Part shown: one piece after another, positions 13,581-26,031 of the stretch
How positions within the stretch are numbered: position 1 is the stretch's first letter
Layout: every line of letters begins with the position of its first letter
Assembly: GCA_022410635.1 (NCBI GenBank)
Contig: JAJVDF010000258.1
Coordinates: 1,467,405-1,531,404 of the forward strand
Direction: 5' to 3'
Length of the DNA: 64,000 nucleotides
Source of the DNA: Tretioscincus oriximinensis
Taxonomy: Eukaryota > Chordata > Lepidosauria > Squamata > Gymnophthalmidae
Notes under the pieces: model-generated
Told to the model about the DNA's origin: nothing
The model's database searches: none
What the model saw: the letters and a program-made list of their open reading frames with translations, nothing else
Program-made: the position numbers and the translations under genes

Positions 13581-13766
<186 letters not shown>

Positions 13767-13954
13767 TTACAAAATTTAATGACAATGATGTTCTGAAATA
13801 ATGACAGCCATTTATTATTATATGAGGCCTTTGTGCACTTCTTCATTATAATCCAAATCACTGTGGCCAGATTCGTGAGGGATTCTCATTTTGAACATAG
13901 CAAGTGCAACCTTGAAGCCCATTTGAATTATGGGACTCGGCTCCTGAAATTGTT

Positions 13955-14040
13955 GAAGAAGAGGAAGAAAAAGAAGAGGAAGAAGAAGAATCAAGTTTTT
14001 ATACCCCACTCTTTTCCAGAGTAGCTTATAGGGTTAATTT
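13955..14040 (-). mobile_element. SINE 3' end fragment with expanded CTT-type tail
   Basis: A purine run GAAGAAGAGGAAGAAAAAG (13955-13990) precedes TTTTTATACCCCACTC and TAGCTTATAGG. On the minus strand this is the terminal part of the tRNA-derived SINE followed by its (CTT)n tail. Only about 50 bp of SINE body remain. It sits about 200 bp from the transmembrane exon. Confidence 0.65.
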
Positions 14041-15433
14041 TTGCCCGAAAGCTTACATTTTATTCTACCTTCCCCATCAGGTTAATGATGGTACTCATTT
14101 ATCTAATTGAAATGCAGATTACAAATTTGCATCTCTTTCAAATAACTGAGTTGGCTAAAGCTGCAGGCTAGTGGAAGGCATTCACCCCTCCCCATGTCCG
14201 AGACAGGGCTTTGAAACCCAATCTTCCAGATGAAAGACTGTCTTCTTAGTGACTGAGCCGTTCTTGGATGGAAGTATGCCTTCCGCATAGCCCTGTATTC
14301 TAGACTAAACCAAGTCAAGATGTCAAGAACTACCAGTAATTCTGATCAGAACCCCTGTGATGTGGATTACACGTCATCCTATGCAGGTAGAATATACTGG
14401 TAATAGTGGTGGGTGGAACCTTCCATATTCCACAATGGACTTCAAAATGCAGAAAGATCCTTAGATCAGATAATGCTAAACAATATCTATTGCTGAGTTT
14501 TTGTTGACTATAAAATGCTTAAGACACACGTGGCAAAGTTTAAATACATGCATGCACTTTTTATTTTCCTGTCTTTCACTTCTTCATGATTTCAGTTGCA
14601 TTTTGCTATTACTGTCTTCATTCTCTGTTGATACACAATTCATCTTCTTTCCCCAGTTCTCCATAAACAGGTTTGCATTTCCCTCCTCTCAGATATTGCA
14701 AATCATCTCAATTTGTCATTTTTGTCATTCTGACATTCAAAGTTGGAACATTACCACTTCCTTGTGTTATATTGTAGCCCTAGAGATTCCATGATAGATT
14801 GAGATCAGCTCTGTAGTTCAGTTCGGTTGTTAAAAGCCTGGTCAAATGCTTTCATAACAGACTGGGTGCCATAAATAATCCGGGCAATATTAGCTGCTCA
14901 TATCAACTGATAACTATAAGGTCTAATATAATATTCACTTTTAACACTCATGGTTGCTAAGCAGCTGCATATGAAACCATATATAAGTGACTCATTTGAG
15001 TCAACTCGGGAGCCAGGAGACAGAAATGATGGGAAAAACCATATTAGCAAATTTGATAATGTTACATTATTTCATGCATTTTAAATAAAAACTGGAGAGG
15101 CATTATTTTGTTTTAAATAAAACCATGAAGCACGGTAATATTTTTGAGTTGTGGAACGGAGGGGGAGGAATTTATATTGAATTTTTCCTCTATGTATGGG
15201 TAGGTCTAAAAAAGAAAGAACTTCATGGATGGGTGGAATGTGAACATGGGTTTCCTTTGTCTAAGGCAGTTTTGGATAGGAAGAGGAAGAGCATTACTTC
15301 CTCCTTTGAATTAAAATTAGCAAGCTTTTCTTTTAAAGTGATACTAAACGCTGCCTGGTGCATCTCTCAAAAGTGCAGTAAACCTGCATGACTCCAGTTT
15401 TCATGGGCAGGGAGAATTTATGCCCAGCTGTGC

Positions 15434-15745
15434 TTGCGACACGGAGAGAGGGATAGGGTTAAAGTTAGGGAAGGGAAAGCACTTTCTTCCCACCTATGTC
15501 AAAATAAACCTGAAGCAGTGGAAGTTGAGATTCTTACATTAACCAGAATCATGCCTGTAGACCCCTTTGTTGCAATTTTGACAGGTCAGGGGGAGGCTTC
15601 CTCACCATCAGAATTGAAAGGCATAAATCTCAAGGATTTGGACCATGTCTGGATGTATAAAGATCACTGGAGAGATCAAGAAGTCACTATGAATGGTAGC
15701 AACAGCATTAATTGGACCACCACAAGAGAAAAACTGTTTAAATAG
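15434..15745 (+). other. Unassigned 103-codon ORF
   Basis: The frame is open for 103 codons. The C-terminal half (DHVWMYKDHW, then two possible N-glycosylation sequons NGS and NWT) looks more protein-like than the local background, but I do not recognise a family. A CCAAT/TATA cluster lies about 400 bp downstream. One speculative reading is a remnant of an endogenous retroelement's 3' region followed by its LTR promoter, but no polypurine tract or LTR ends can be fixed. It could also be chance. No function is assigned. Confidence 0.2.
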
Positions 15746-16121
15746 CTTTTAGAGGTCTGCAATACAGTGTGGAAGATTTTCAAGGCCTACCAAACTTAGT
15801 ATAAGCAAAGCCATGATTTGATAGCAAGCATGAATTAAGCTTCACATTAGGAGTCAAAATGCACTGTAACAAGGGCAAGTAAGAAACCGCAGAATGTTCC
15901 TGGCAGAATGGAACAGGTGTCAAAGGATATGGCACAACTAAATTAAGGAAGAAAGTTCAAGTTAGAAGAACTTGGAACATGCTGCTGAAACACAAAGTCA
16001 TAAACAAGTATGTATTAATACAGGAGGGAGACTTTACAGGAACTATATAATATTTCAGGTATGGATATTAACGTTTGTATACTATGCTTATTGCTAGTTG
16101 GCTTTCTGCTTTAGTGTGTAT

Positions 16122-16156
16122 CCAATCATAACCAATCAGGGTTTCAGTATAAAACC
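16122..16156 (+). promoter_or_regulatory. Promoter-like cluster: two CCAAT boxes and a TATA box
   Basis: Two CCAATCA motifs (16122-16128 and 16132-16138) are followed 9 bp later by GTATAAAACC (16147-16156). The order and spacing resemble a compact pol II promoter or the U3 region of an LTR. No coding exon follows it that I can identify. It lies antisense to IL1RAPL1 within an intron. The motifs are short and could be coincidental. Confidence 0.3.
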
Positions 16157-18249
16157 CAAGGTCTGTGCTAAAATTGATCTCTCTTCACGTGAGTAAACTT
16201 GTCCAGAGTCACATTTCTTTAACAACATGAGACATAATTACACACAAAATCAGGATATCTCCATTCTTGATCAGTAGGTTGGATTAAGGGGCTGCTTAAT
16301 GTACTTTATCCACATTGGACAAGCACCGTTTCTGTGTAGAATGTCTCTAGATTTGCTCTTGCGCTGTTCAAAGAGATCTACAATTGACCAAGTTGTCTTG
16401 ATTCAATCGACTCTTTGAAGGTTCCACATGGAAGGTGGAATGCCACAATTTCATTTTCAAAGCTGATTCAAACTTCAGAGTTTGTTTTTGAAGCATGGAT
16501 GTAGGGAATTAGTTTCAAAGATTGTTTCTTTATGCTTTTGGTATGACATATTGTATTCTGCTCTGTACATTGTCTTGTTGGGATGAAGACTATCCAGAAG
16601 GAATGTGACCTTCCTTAAAACCACCAGCCTGCAGAAGGGAGAGTCATAATCCTTCCACAGTTTGATTTTATTTTACCTCTGAAAGTTCCAACCAGGAGTT
16701 TTATTCCACTGCATATTGGTGTGTATTTTGTTCAGAATGTTTGCTACAGCTATACAGTATCATATATTTCAATTATAGAAATACTAAGCTAGAGGGAAAA
16801 ATCATAAGCAATAAAAGTTATTTTCACTGCCTAGGTATGTTTATGCTTTTATTATTGTGATGCATGCTGCTGCTATAAAATGCTGGCTATTCTCTAAAAG
16901 ACAATAAAATGTAAATAAATATTTTGTTTTTTAGTTTTTTAAGGAATTTATTTTATTCTATGGTTCAGCACTGCAATGCAACCTCCTTTTTATTCTATGT
17001 TTTTAGGATCAGGACTGTTGCTTCTGTATATCTGGTGTATTTCTTATCTATAGGGAAAATATGTTGGTTTCTTGCAAATAAATAATCCGACAACAGTTTC
17101 ATTAGAATAGTAATAAAATGGCTTAGGAAATAAATGGAAATGCAATTATACAGTTCTGGTTTACCCTATTCCTCTTTATCATTTTCTTCCACATGTGATG
17201 CAGCTGTTCAGTAGTAACCAGAAGATGGGAATTTAATACAACCATTTATATGGCTATCATAATGAGGATGCATTAAAGCAAGTAGAAAATATTAGTGCAA
17301 GGAAACTGGCTCAGATTTTTAAAAAAGATTAAACAGAATAGATTGCATGAACCTTTTCCTCAACAGTTACTGCACATACTATTTCATAGATTTCTGATTT
17401 GGGACCACAGGAGATCTCATTTGAAGGATATTTTGCTGAATTTTCACTGCTAAGACTATAAAAAAATCCTTAGTTTAGATCTCCTGCAGTAAAGTTAATT
17501 TTGACCAAAATCAATAGCTGGTAAGTTTACCTGACCTTCTCTTTGTAGCATACCCTGACTAATCTTTACTTGGCCAGTAGCTAGGAAAAATCAAGAATAT
17601 CGCTTAGTGTTTTCAAAGAGTTAAAGAAAAGTTGACTGTAAAAGATTCGAGCATCAGCCATTCCAGAAGTATTTCAGTATTCCACATTTGAACATTATCT
17701 CTAGAGCAGCATCCATCCCAAACCTTTCTTAGGACTCAGTAACATTTGATTCTAAGAGTTCCAGACAAAATGTAAGGACCTGGGACTGTACGCTGTTTAT
17801 TCCTTCCTTATGCTTTTACTAGAGATGTGCTCAAGCCACTTCTAATGAGTTTGACTTGCATTTAATCTAATTTCACCATGGCTTAAACTGACTGAACAAT
17901 ACCATGTTGGCAGTGAATCAGAAATCTTATTTAGTACTTCTGTTTTGGTACCTCTTCCTGGGGAAGAAGTTCCACAATTTCTTGTAAGGATTTAGTGGGG
18001 GAAGCCCTCTGGCTGGCTGGGCTTTTCTACTCTAGGGAAGTAGAACTTTCCCAAGTGCACAAGCAAAGGCCCCATCCGTGTCCAGGATATTTAGCGAAAT
18101 GGCAGCAACATCATGTAGAATTCACTCCATTTATTCACAGAGGATCAGACACCCACTCACCAAAAAAGCCCTTTGCCCCATTTTTTCTGTTTAATTATTT
18201 TTCTCAATTCAGCAGCAGACTTCTTTGCAATCCAAAAGAAAGCTTCAGT

Positions 18250-18365
18250 GGGCCTTTCCTTGCTAAATCTTGCGAGACTTTGAGCCTCGCTGTAAAAGGC
18301 TCATTGGCTTTCTGCTCACAGAGAATGCTGGGAATTATAGTAAGGCTGGTGCAGCAATGACTTTT
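18250..18365 (+). repeat. Dispersed repeat, copy 2 (pair with 3598-3715)
   Basis: This plus-strand segment matches the reverse complement of 3598-3715: AAATCTTGCGAGAC, then GTAAAAGGCTCATTGGCT, then CACAGAGAATGCTGGGAATT, then TAGTAAGGC. Finding two copies in one intron series confirms an interspersed repeat. An open frame of 121 codons at 17995-18360 runs into it but is interpreted as chance. Confidence 0.55.
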
Positions 18366-18999
18366 GGTGCTTCTGATGTCACGAATATATGAGGAAATGT
18401 AATGAGGACAGAGAGAACAGCGAGGAAGATAGGATATGGGTGTAGATGGACTTGCAAATGTGTTTTCTCAGGTTTAAAAGAAACAACGATTTTAAATTTG
18501 TAGTATGGAAGCAGCCAATGGTGGCTGCCACCATGATAAAAGCCTCTGAAGAACTTCTGTGAGAAACTTGCAAGGCACTTTAAGGCTACAGTTGTTCATT
18601 TTCAAGCTAACTTAAGCATTTCCATTTACTACTCTCAAGATTTTTATCCATCTTGGCTTATTAGAGCTAGTTGGGAGGGCTAGATTCCAGGGAAGGTAAA
18701 TGCATGTTTGCTTAACATAGGCCTTTGCAATAAACGCTTCCCATGGGGTGTGCAAGGAACAGTGATTCATCCACATCTGAAAATAGCCCCTGAACTTAGG
18801 GGGTCTTTTCTACTTATGGCCTTATTATGGATGAAACTAACCACCTAGATCCATTTTGGTTTGATTTCAGGCATACACTTAGGTTTGGGATGGAAAGGGT
18901 CTGTTGCCTGATAGCTACTTATGGAGAGCAGAAAACAAGACATGTGGGTTTGTTGCTACTGCTTGATTTTTAAAAATCATAGACTACAATTTCTTCTTG

Positions 19000-19385
19000 G
19001 ATCTCCTATTTGGGATACAAATGGGAGGCACTGGGCCCCAAATATCTAAAGGAACACATTCTTCCATATCAACCTGCCCATGCCTTAAGATCTGCAGGGG
19101 AGACTGTACTGCCTCCCTCAGTGGCAGAGAGGGTGGGAACTTGGGATAGGGCCTTCTCTGCGGCCGCCTCCAGGCTTTGGAATAGTCTCTCCCTTAAGGT
19201 GTGTCAATTATCATCTCTGTGCACTTTCAGAAAATGCTTGAAGATGCACCTCTTTGGCTTGGCCTTTGTCTCTTCCCTATTTTAGATGTGGCTGTTTTTT
19301 AACGTGTTAATTGTGATTTTATTGTTAACCACCCTGAGATCTACGGGCGTAGGGTGGTATAAAAATGTAAATAAATAAATAAAAC
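19000..19385 (+). mobile_element. L2-like LINE 3' end with RT C-terminal tail
   Basis: A plus-strand frame at 19010-19285 ends an L2-clade reverse transcriptase. It has the PYQPAHALRSAGE segment, then WDRAFSAAASRLWNSL, then FRKCLKMHLFGLAF, which match the L2-family consensus pattern (DRAFS-AAP-LWNSLP and FK--LKTHLF). It is followed by the 3' tail ACCCTGAGATCTACGGGCGT and a (TAAA)n run at 19370-19383. This is the best-preserved L2 copy here and identifies the shorter antisense fragments elsewhere. It is strongly 5'-truncated. Confidence 0.8.
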
Positions 19386-20074
19386 GGATTCACTCCCACT
19401 TGCAGGATAATTTTTGAAAACAGTGTCACTGGAGAGGCAGCTGAGCTGGACAGTGGAATATAACCACTATTCATATGACAACTCTGTTTTTCCACTACAG
19501 CAGAACTGGAGAAGCCATGAATGTGTTGGGCTAGCTGTTGGATGCATTGGGGGATTGTATAGAAATCAGCAAACCAAAGTTGGAATTCTATTTGTGTATT
19601 CTAGAACGGTTGCACTCATTTAATCATTATTGTCATTGGAGGTTCAAGTGACTAATGATACCTACTACCAACCTGGGCTTATGTACCAACTATAGTTATA
19701 AATGGATAAAGACTATATCATCATTGTTCATGTACTATCAACCTAATTTTAAAATACTGTATTTGGGGCTGCCATTGTACCTGCTCACTTGTACCGGTAA
19801 CTTGCTTAAAATGTAGTGGCCAGATTGCTGAATGAGGCACGTTTCCATGAACTTCCTATCTATGTTTGAATACTTCTACTGTACTGATTGAATATTTATA
19901 CTGTACTGCTTATGACGCCTACACTAGTAAGATCTTTCAGCATCTTAGTGGCTACTAAGAATTCTGTTTCAAGGCTAACATTGCTATATTTTTAAAAAGA
20001 CTTTAAAATTTTGCATTTAAATTACTGTGACATTTTAAGCTTAAAGTGACATAGTCTAAGCTTAGAAAGAATAA

Positions 20075-20397
20075 TGGCCCTGTCCACACGAGGCCTTATT
20101 TTGGGTAACATCTCGGGAAGGGCTTGGCCATCCACATGCCAGTATAGATTATGACAGGTCCAATTTGGACTAGCATGTGGATGGATGGCTCCTATTCCAA
20201 GATATTACCGAGAATTAGGCTGCATCTACACATCATATTTATTCCACTACTATAGTAGAATATTCCACAATATTCCACAATAAAGCATGGACTGGTTTAT
20301 TCCAGAATATCCATACGTCATTGAGTAATATTGTGAAATATAGTGGAATAAATAAGTGATGTGTGGATCAGGTGCAAGGTTCCTTGAGAACAGGGCC
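20075..20397. mobile_element. Inverted-repeat element with GGCCCTGTCC ends
   Basis: The left end AATGGCCCTGTCCACACGAG and the right end, as reverse complement, AATGGCCCTGTTCTCAAGG form terminal inverted repeats. Inside are an internal palindrome (CCACATGCCAGTATAG at 20132 and CTAGCATGTGG at 20170) and a second inverted-repeat element at 20218-20375. There is no coding potential. The ends resemble those at 6949-7085. Confidence 0.45.
20218..20375. mobile_element. 158-bp MITE with about 32-bp TIRs
   Basis: The left arm begins GGCTGCATCTACACATCATA and the right arm, reverse-complemented, begins GCACCTGATCCACACATCAC. Both run into TTTATTCCACTA. Similar GGCTGCATCCAC ends are seen at 34329-34612, which indicates a MITE family. 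It is nested inside the inverted-repeat element 20075-20397. Confidence 0.55.
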
Positions 20398-22421
20398 ATT
20401 GTTTGCCTACGTAAAAGGGGTTCATGCAAATGTTTTTTGTGTGCTTGTATGAAAAAATAATCAGGGGGACACCTAGAGGGGAAATTTCTCTGAACTCAAA
20501 AGTATTTCCAGTTTAAGCTTAAAACTTCATAAATTCTTTATAAATTACTTTGAGAGTATATTATGGTATTATTAATAGTAGTATACAAATAGTTTAAATG
20601 ATGAACAGTTTAAATCAATAGTTTAAATGATAAAGGGAGTATATCCTTTCTTGACATCTGCCATTTGCACAAAATTCTCTCTGATACCACCTCAGGAAAG
20701 CCTTTTTTTTGCTCCAGTGTCAATAAAATTACTACAGCAGTTTTAATTACTGTTATTTGTGTACCATATATGTATTCCCAAAATTTAGGCCAGTATTTTC
20801 TGTCAGCTATAGGCAGACTGAGACAGCTATAATGTTACAGGGGGAAATTGCCAGGCATTCCTTAGAGGAAATGACTTTCAATTAAACAAAACAAATGAAT
20901 GTCAAAGAGTTACTTTTGAGGGCAAAACAATAATTTAGTTACAATCAGTTAAAACAGTCTTATGCAAGTGTGAGCACAGATCTTTTCTAAGGGAAAAAAG
21001 CCCTTCTTGAAAGATGGATTGTTTGTGAGCAACACCTCTGCTTGCTGTTATGTTGTTTTATAAATTACTTAAAATTTATAAATATAATTTGGCCAAGGAA
21101 AGAAACTGCTAATTAAAATAAAGTACTGGCTTTCTCTAGACATATTGAATGATATCATATATAATAAATGCATTCATTTTGTACTAATCCTTCCACAATT
21201 ATCAGATGTACTTCTGGGATACATCTTTGATCTGCACCTGGTTTTAATTTTCGATAAACATCCTCAGCAGTGTCACAGAGGCAATTTACTTATCATTAAG
21301 TGTACTTGCATAGAGAAGTAAACAAATGGAAGTGAGCTCTTAAAATCTTTCCCTGTGATTTTTTTCTTCTATAATTCATACTTAAGGTAATGCATGATAT
21401 AGTATTAATCAGTATTAAAGATATTGAGATCTGTTTTATCAGTCACAGTATTTTTATATGATCTTTTGATGAGTTTCTCAAATTAAATTTTCTCATCGTT
21501 TCCTCTTGTAGTGGTGCTACTTTTACTCAATTACTTCCCAAATCAACCATAACATGTCTGTATTGCATTCCAACTATAATGGAAGATAATTAGAAAGTGG
21601 GGAAAAGACAACAGTTTAGCTATTTGATAGGGCAAGAGAGCAAAACTAATTTGTTGGTGCTTCCCTTTTTGCAAAAATAAAATAAAAATGCCTCCAGCAC
21701 ACTTAAAGTGATTTTTAACATTTTTTTTAAAGTGACCCCTTCTACTCTAGGATTTATTTTGGGGTATATGGCAACTCCCTTTTTAAAGACATAACCCAAA
21801 ATAGAGCCCAATGTGGAAAGGGTCCATATTGGCCAATTATTTGTAGCATAGATGATAGGTAGTGTATTTGCAGAGTATAAGTGATTGAAGACATCTTGCT
21901 TGACAGTAACTTTATTCTTCAATTAGAAAAATGTGTTTGAATCTTCTTTTGCAAGATATAAACTGCTGAGCACAGAACATAAACTGATTTATTTCTTTTG
22001 AAAGGAGAGAATGCTCAGGTGACATATTTTATAGCCTTCTTTTGGTTAAGACTGCTTAACTTGGGAAATCTTTATTGAACTGAATACACAGTTTTAAAAG
22101 GGGTGGGGAAAATAATTTCATTTTTGTATCTTGTATATGCTCCCATGACTGGACTTGATATGATCAAACAACCAATCAGTAAACAAACATGCAACCTAGA
22201 TGATAGGATAAGTGCTACCCATTACTTTTGGGGTTCACTAGCATTCATAAGAAGCAGAGGATTGGAATAGGGTTTCAAGGCCCTGTGTTGAACATGGAGA
22301 GGGGTAAGCGCCTTCTACTAGCCTGCAGTTCTAGCCAACCCAGCCATTTGAAAGCAAGAATTGCAAGAAATTTCAACAGATAAATGGGAACCCCACAACT
22401 GTGGTGGGGAAGACAGAAAAA

Positions 22422-22490
22422 TAACCTTGTAAACTGCTTTGAGTCTTTTCGAGTGAGAAAAGTGGGGTATAAAAAACTAGTTCTTCTATT
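22422..22490 (+). mobile_element. SINE 3' end fragment
   Basis: The plus strand reads CCTTGTAAACTGCTTTGAG, then AGAAAAGTGGGGTATAAAA and a TTCTTCTA tail, the terminal segment of the tRNA-derived SINE. The head is missing. It is directly followed within 100 bp by an antisense L2 fragment. Confidence 0.7.
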
Positions 22491-22589
22491 TCCACTAGTT
22501 ATAGATTATATTGAAAATAGGATTCTCCACCTGCACTGCGGGATTTATACCAGATTACTTCATTCATTTATTCATCCATTCCCTCATTC

Positions 22590-22990
22590 CTTCATTTATT
22601 TGCATTTCTGCACTGCTTTATACCCAAAGGCCTCAAGGCTTCAGCAACGATCTTGCTTAAAAGTAAGGAATAGAGAGCAGTTTTTTCAGCCAAAGGCCAG
22701 GCTAAATAGTTGCATCTTTAGTGATTTTCTGAATGATCACAATGAAGATGATTGGCACACTTCCAGGAGAAGATTGTTCCATTGTCTAGGGCTGCTAGTG
22801 AGAAGGCCTGGGTTCCCACTTTCTTTGCTATCAAGAGTGGTAGTACAGTCAGAAGGCCCTCCTCCTGACTATTTATTAGAAGTTTGAAAGAGTATTCAGG
22901 ACTTTTTGGAGTTTCTTTTTCAAAAATTACCTCTGGATGAATATTTAAGGATAAAATGAGAGGACATTTTCTGCACAATGAAGACATGTG
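22590..22990 (-). mobile_element. L2-like LINE 3' fragment
   Basis: The plus strand begins with the reversed L2 tail (TTTATACCCAAAGGCCTCAAGG, interrupted) and the CAGCCAAAGGCCAGGCTAAA block. The minus strand carries a decayed RT tail with an AFSLAA-like motif. The same order of blocks is found at 57430-57700 and 58805-59215. An antisense open frame of 167 codons (22384-22887) across the SINE and this fragment is a by-product. Confidence 0.65.
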
Positions 22991-24810
22991 GTAATCTTTT
23001 TGTTCTGTGTATTATGTAGATTCTTTTGCTATGCTTTCCAGAAGACAATCGCACCTTAAATTTTTAAATTAACTTTTGCATGGAGATTTTCTTTGAAATA
23101 AAACAAGCATCTCCAATGTTCTGGTGCTTGAAATAGAGGTTATGTATAAACTGCTTTATTTTATTATCCTTATCCTGTCTTTTCGCTAAGAGAGGAGACT
23201 GAAGAAAGGTCTGCAACTGTTGTTATAGCTTTATCCTGTTAATTACTATTGGATTGTCTTCAGCATTTTGCTATGGATTGGCTATGTTCGTGGCAATCAC
23301 TCTTGTTTTATTTGTTTGCTACTTTGGATTGTGGTCCAGGAAATCATTTTTGCCCCCCTAGAATACTCTCTGTTTGTACATATTGGAGTTTATGGGGTGG
23401 AGGGGAGAGGGAGCTCACTAATGCGTACCAATAACCGGAGAGGCCTAGAAGAGGACAATGGTGTGCATTAATCCGAATCTAAAGTAAGTGTAGAAAGGTC
23501 TGAAGACAACATTAAAAAACATTCAGAATTTATAGAAATCTCTGAAGAGCTGCCATGAAGGCTTTCTGCCAAGCCTCTATTGGCATAGGAGGCAATAGCA
23601 AGTCATAAGAACTTGCAAATGGGTTTCATCAGCAGAACAGAAGAAATCTTTCTCACCACTCGTTTACCTTGCCACTACTGACTGAATAGGACAGAACTAC
23701 TTCTTCTAATGCAGAAAATGGCCAAGTTCTTGAGCAACTTCCTGTTTCTGTGAAAACAGTTCTGGTTAGAAACACTGAAACCAGGAATGGAAAATCTCTT
23801 TGGTTTGATGTTTTTTCATGTGAGGTCACGAATACAGCATGCTTCTTACTCTAAGGGAAGGATTGCTTGTTTGCGCATTTTCCTAGTCAGGTACCATTAT
23901 TGTGGAGCTCCTTCCTGAGTCAAAAGTTCATTTGCTCTGAATAGGATTAATATTGTTGCTGATGGGATCCATTGATCTGTGGCTGATTTCTCACTAAAGT
24001 ATGTGGCCATCTCTATGGTAGTTTTTATGCCAAAAATCCAGAAGTAGTTTGCTACCTACTTTTTGAGGTAGTCCAACCACATTTCCAGGCATTATGCACT
24101 ACCACTGAATTATTCTAAATGTAAGAAAATAAAATTAATATAAACTCTGGCATCTTGCAAAAGCTATAACTGTACGAAATACAAAATAATAAAATGTATC
24201 AGGTATGTTTGAAAAACCATCCACTTTTGGGGGGTGGGGTGGGTGGAGGAGAAGAGGCATGTGTGTGAAGTCTGTGTACTAAAAACAGAGTTAAATCCAA
24301 GAAGTAATTAGGCAGTTAGAATGTACTTTGTAATTTCAAGTTGCTGTGTAATTAAATAAGACTGCAGGAGGTTAGCTTCATGATGGGTAAAAGCCTCATA
24401 TTTCAGCAGTGTGCCATGGAATGACTAGGTCCCCTCTCCACAGACAATTACAGTATATTGCATTATTAAGAGCTTTTATATTTATAAACTGTGAGCTTTC
24501 CTACCTGCTTGCTTTTAAATCTCATGAAACTATAAATCTAAAGTCCTCTTTCTATATGTGCAATACATACAGAGCTTGTTAATTTCTGCATCTGCTTGCA
24601 GCTGGTGATTCTAGGCGTTCAATACCTTCTGCACAGCCTTATTTCGTTCATATCAGTGGAAGAAATGGTGTGGAAATAATGTTCACATTATCCATTAATT
24701 TCACAAAGTCTTTGCAGACTATTGTGTGGACACCATTGTTTTGAATTTGCAGTACTAACACTAGGATGAAAAACTGGAAAAGAGAGTTATGTTGCAGCTT
24801 TAAATTGGAA

Positions 24811-25001
24811 TAAAGGTGAGACCCCATTATAAAGAACTCCTATATAATGAAATTTGCGGTATAACAAACAAATAAGTTCCAACGGAATGGCCATAACAGT
24901 AATGTTAGTTACAATGGGTTTTGTTATAACAACATTTTCTCGAACACATCTATCCGACCTCTTGGAGTTTGTTATAATAGGGTTTAATAGGTTTTCACCT
25001 G
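24811..25001. mobile_element. Tigger/pogo-like MITE, 191 bp
   Basis: The terminal inverted repeats are AAGGTGAGACCCCATTATAA on the left and, as reverse complement of the right end, CAGGTGAAAACCTATTAAAC. Both continue through TATAA-AACTCC-type sequence. The element is flanked by TA on both sides (24809-24810 and 25002-25003), the target duplication of Tc1/mariner-pogo transposons. CAGGTGAAAC-CC-TTATAAC ends are typical of Tigger-type elements. It has no transposase. Confidence 0.65.
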
Positions 25002-25749
25002 TATTCATTTAGAAATATTTTTACAGAAAAGTAAGCTTATAGAAGTGATATTTGGAGAATTTACCCAGATGGACCTTTTCTGCACTCATCTTCTGAATGG
25101 CACTGGTCTCGATAGCTCCAACTCTGATCCTGATGCTTATATATGCTCTGGTGCCAGGTTCTAAGCACCCAATGAACTGGAAACAAAAGTTCCCAGCTTT
25201 GAAGCCACTAGGGAACCTATTATGGTGGTACTATATGGACCCATAATAGTCCCAAACATGGACATGTGCCTTTACATGGATAAAGGACATCTTAGGCACA
25301 CTTATAAGATCTTTGACTGCTAAGCTACTAGCTATGGTACCAGCTGGAGTCTGCTGCCATGACATCTGTTTTTGGGCAGTCTCCCAGTGTCATCCATTTC
25401 ACAAATTGGACAACAAAAAATCATATGTGCAATATATTCTTCAATTTCTAAAGACAATTTATTGGACATCCCGTAAAAAGTCTACTCTGCAATCAGAGAA
25501 CTACCAGAATACGCAAGAAGTCCCAAAGTTTGTTCTTCTTTTCCATTATATTTGCAGTCTATTGCTTTTCCAAATTATTTAGACTTTATTTCTTAAAGAA
25601 ACTGATTAAATTTCTATTACCAATAATCTCCTGCTAGGATTGTTCTAGTAATTTTTATTAGTTCTCATGCTTTCCAATTTTAAAAGCATTTCTCTATATA
25701 AACATTATTAAAAAAGTATTTGGCTGCACTCCTTCAATGCAAACCCATA

Positions 25750-25755
25750 TTTAAT
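25750..25755 (-). promoter_or_regulatory. Possible intronic polyadenylation signal (ATTAAA)
   Basis: On the minus strand ATTAAA lies about 51 bp beyond an in-frame stop (25806) that would end a read-through product of the Ig3 exon 25886-26031. In the canonical transcript this is intron. The hexamer is common in AT-rich DNA, so the call is tentative. Confidence 0.25.
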
Positions 25756-25885
25756 AACTCCTTGTGGGGGGATGGGAGAAAATGAAAGAATAATTAACAC
25801 TTTGATTACATAGAACAGGAAATTGGGCAACTGTAAACTTCTTGTGGGTGAAATAATGTATTTTTCTCTTTTAAAATATATTTAC

Positions 25886-26031
25886 CTCTTTTAAGTAGAA
25901 TAATGGTAGCATGTCTGCGGCCATATCCATTTTCAACATAACAGGAATAATTTCCAAGGTCTCCTTCTTCTACTGCATCAAGAATTAATGAGATGGAAGC
26001 TTCTTGTTCACCAAGATGCTCCTTCAAAACT
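25886..26031 (-). CDS. IL1RAPL1: IL1RAPL1 exon: second half of the third Ig domain
   Basis: This 146-bp exon encodes 48 complete residues of Ig domain 3. Landmarks are [20 protein letters not shown], then the F-strand motif [20 protein letters not shown] with the D-x-G-x-Y-x-C signature and the second disulfide cysteine, then ATIILLKR before the membrane. A few positions differ from the human protein as I remember it (for example Ala-Ser-Ile for Val-Ser-Ile, and NGYG for NGNG), as expected of an orthologue in a distant amniote. The acceptor is TTTTTTCAG and the donor GTAAAT, both on the minus strand. The upstream junction is phase 2 (AG|A, Arg) and the downstream junction phase 1 (G|AA). Reading through the donor would add about 26 residues before a stop at 25806. 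Confidence 0.95.

Noticed and set aside
17995..18360. 121-codon plus-strand ORF
   Set aside because: Its end lies in the dispersed repeat, and the rest resembles no protein family; chance is more likely.
22384..22887. 167-codon plus-strand ORF
   Set aside because: It runs across a SINE end and the antisense of an L2 RT tail, so it is a by-product.
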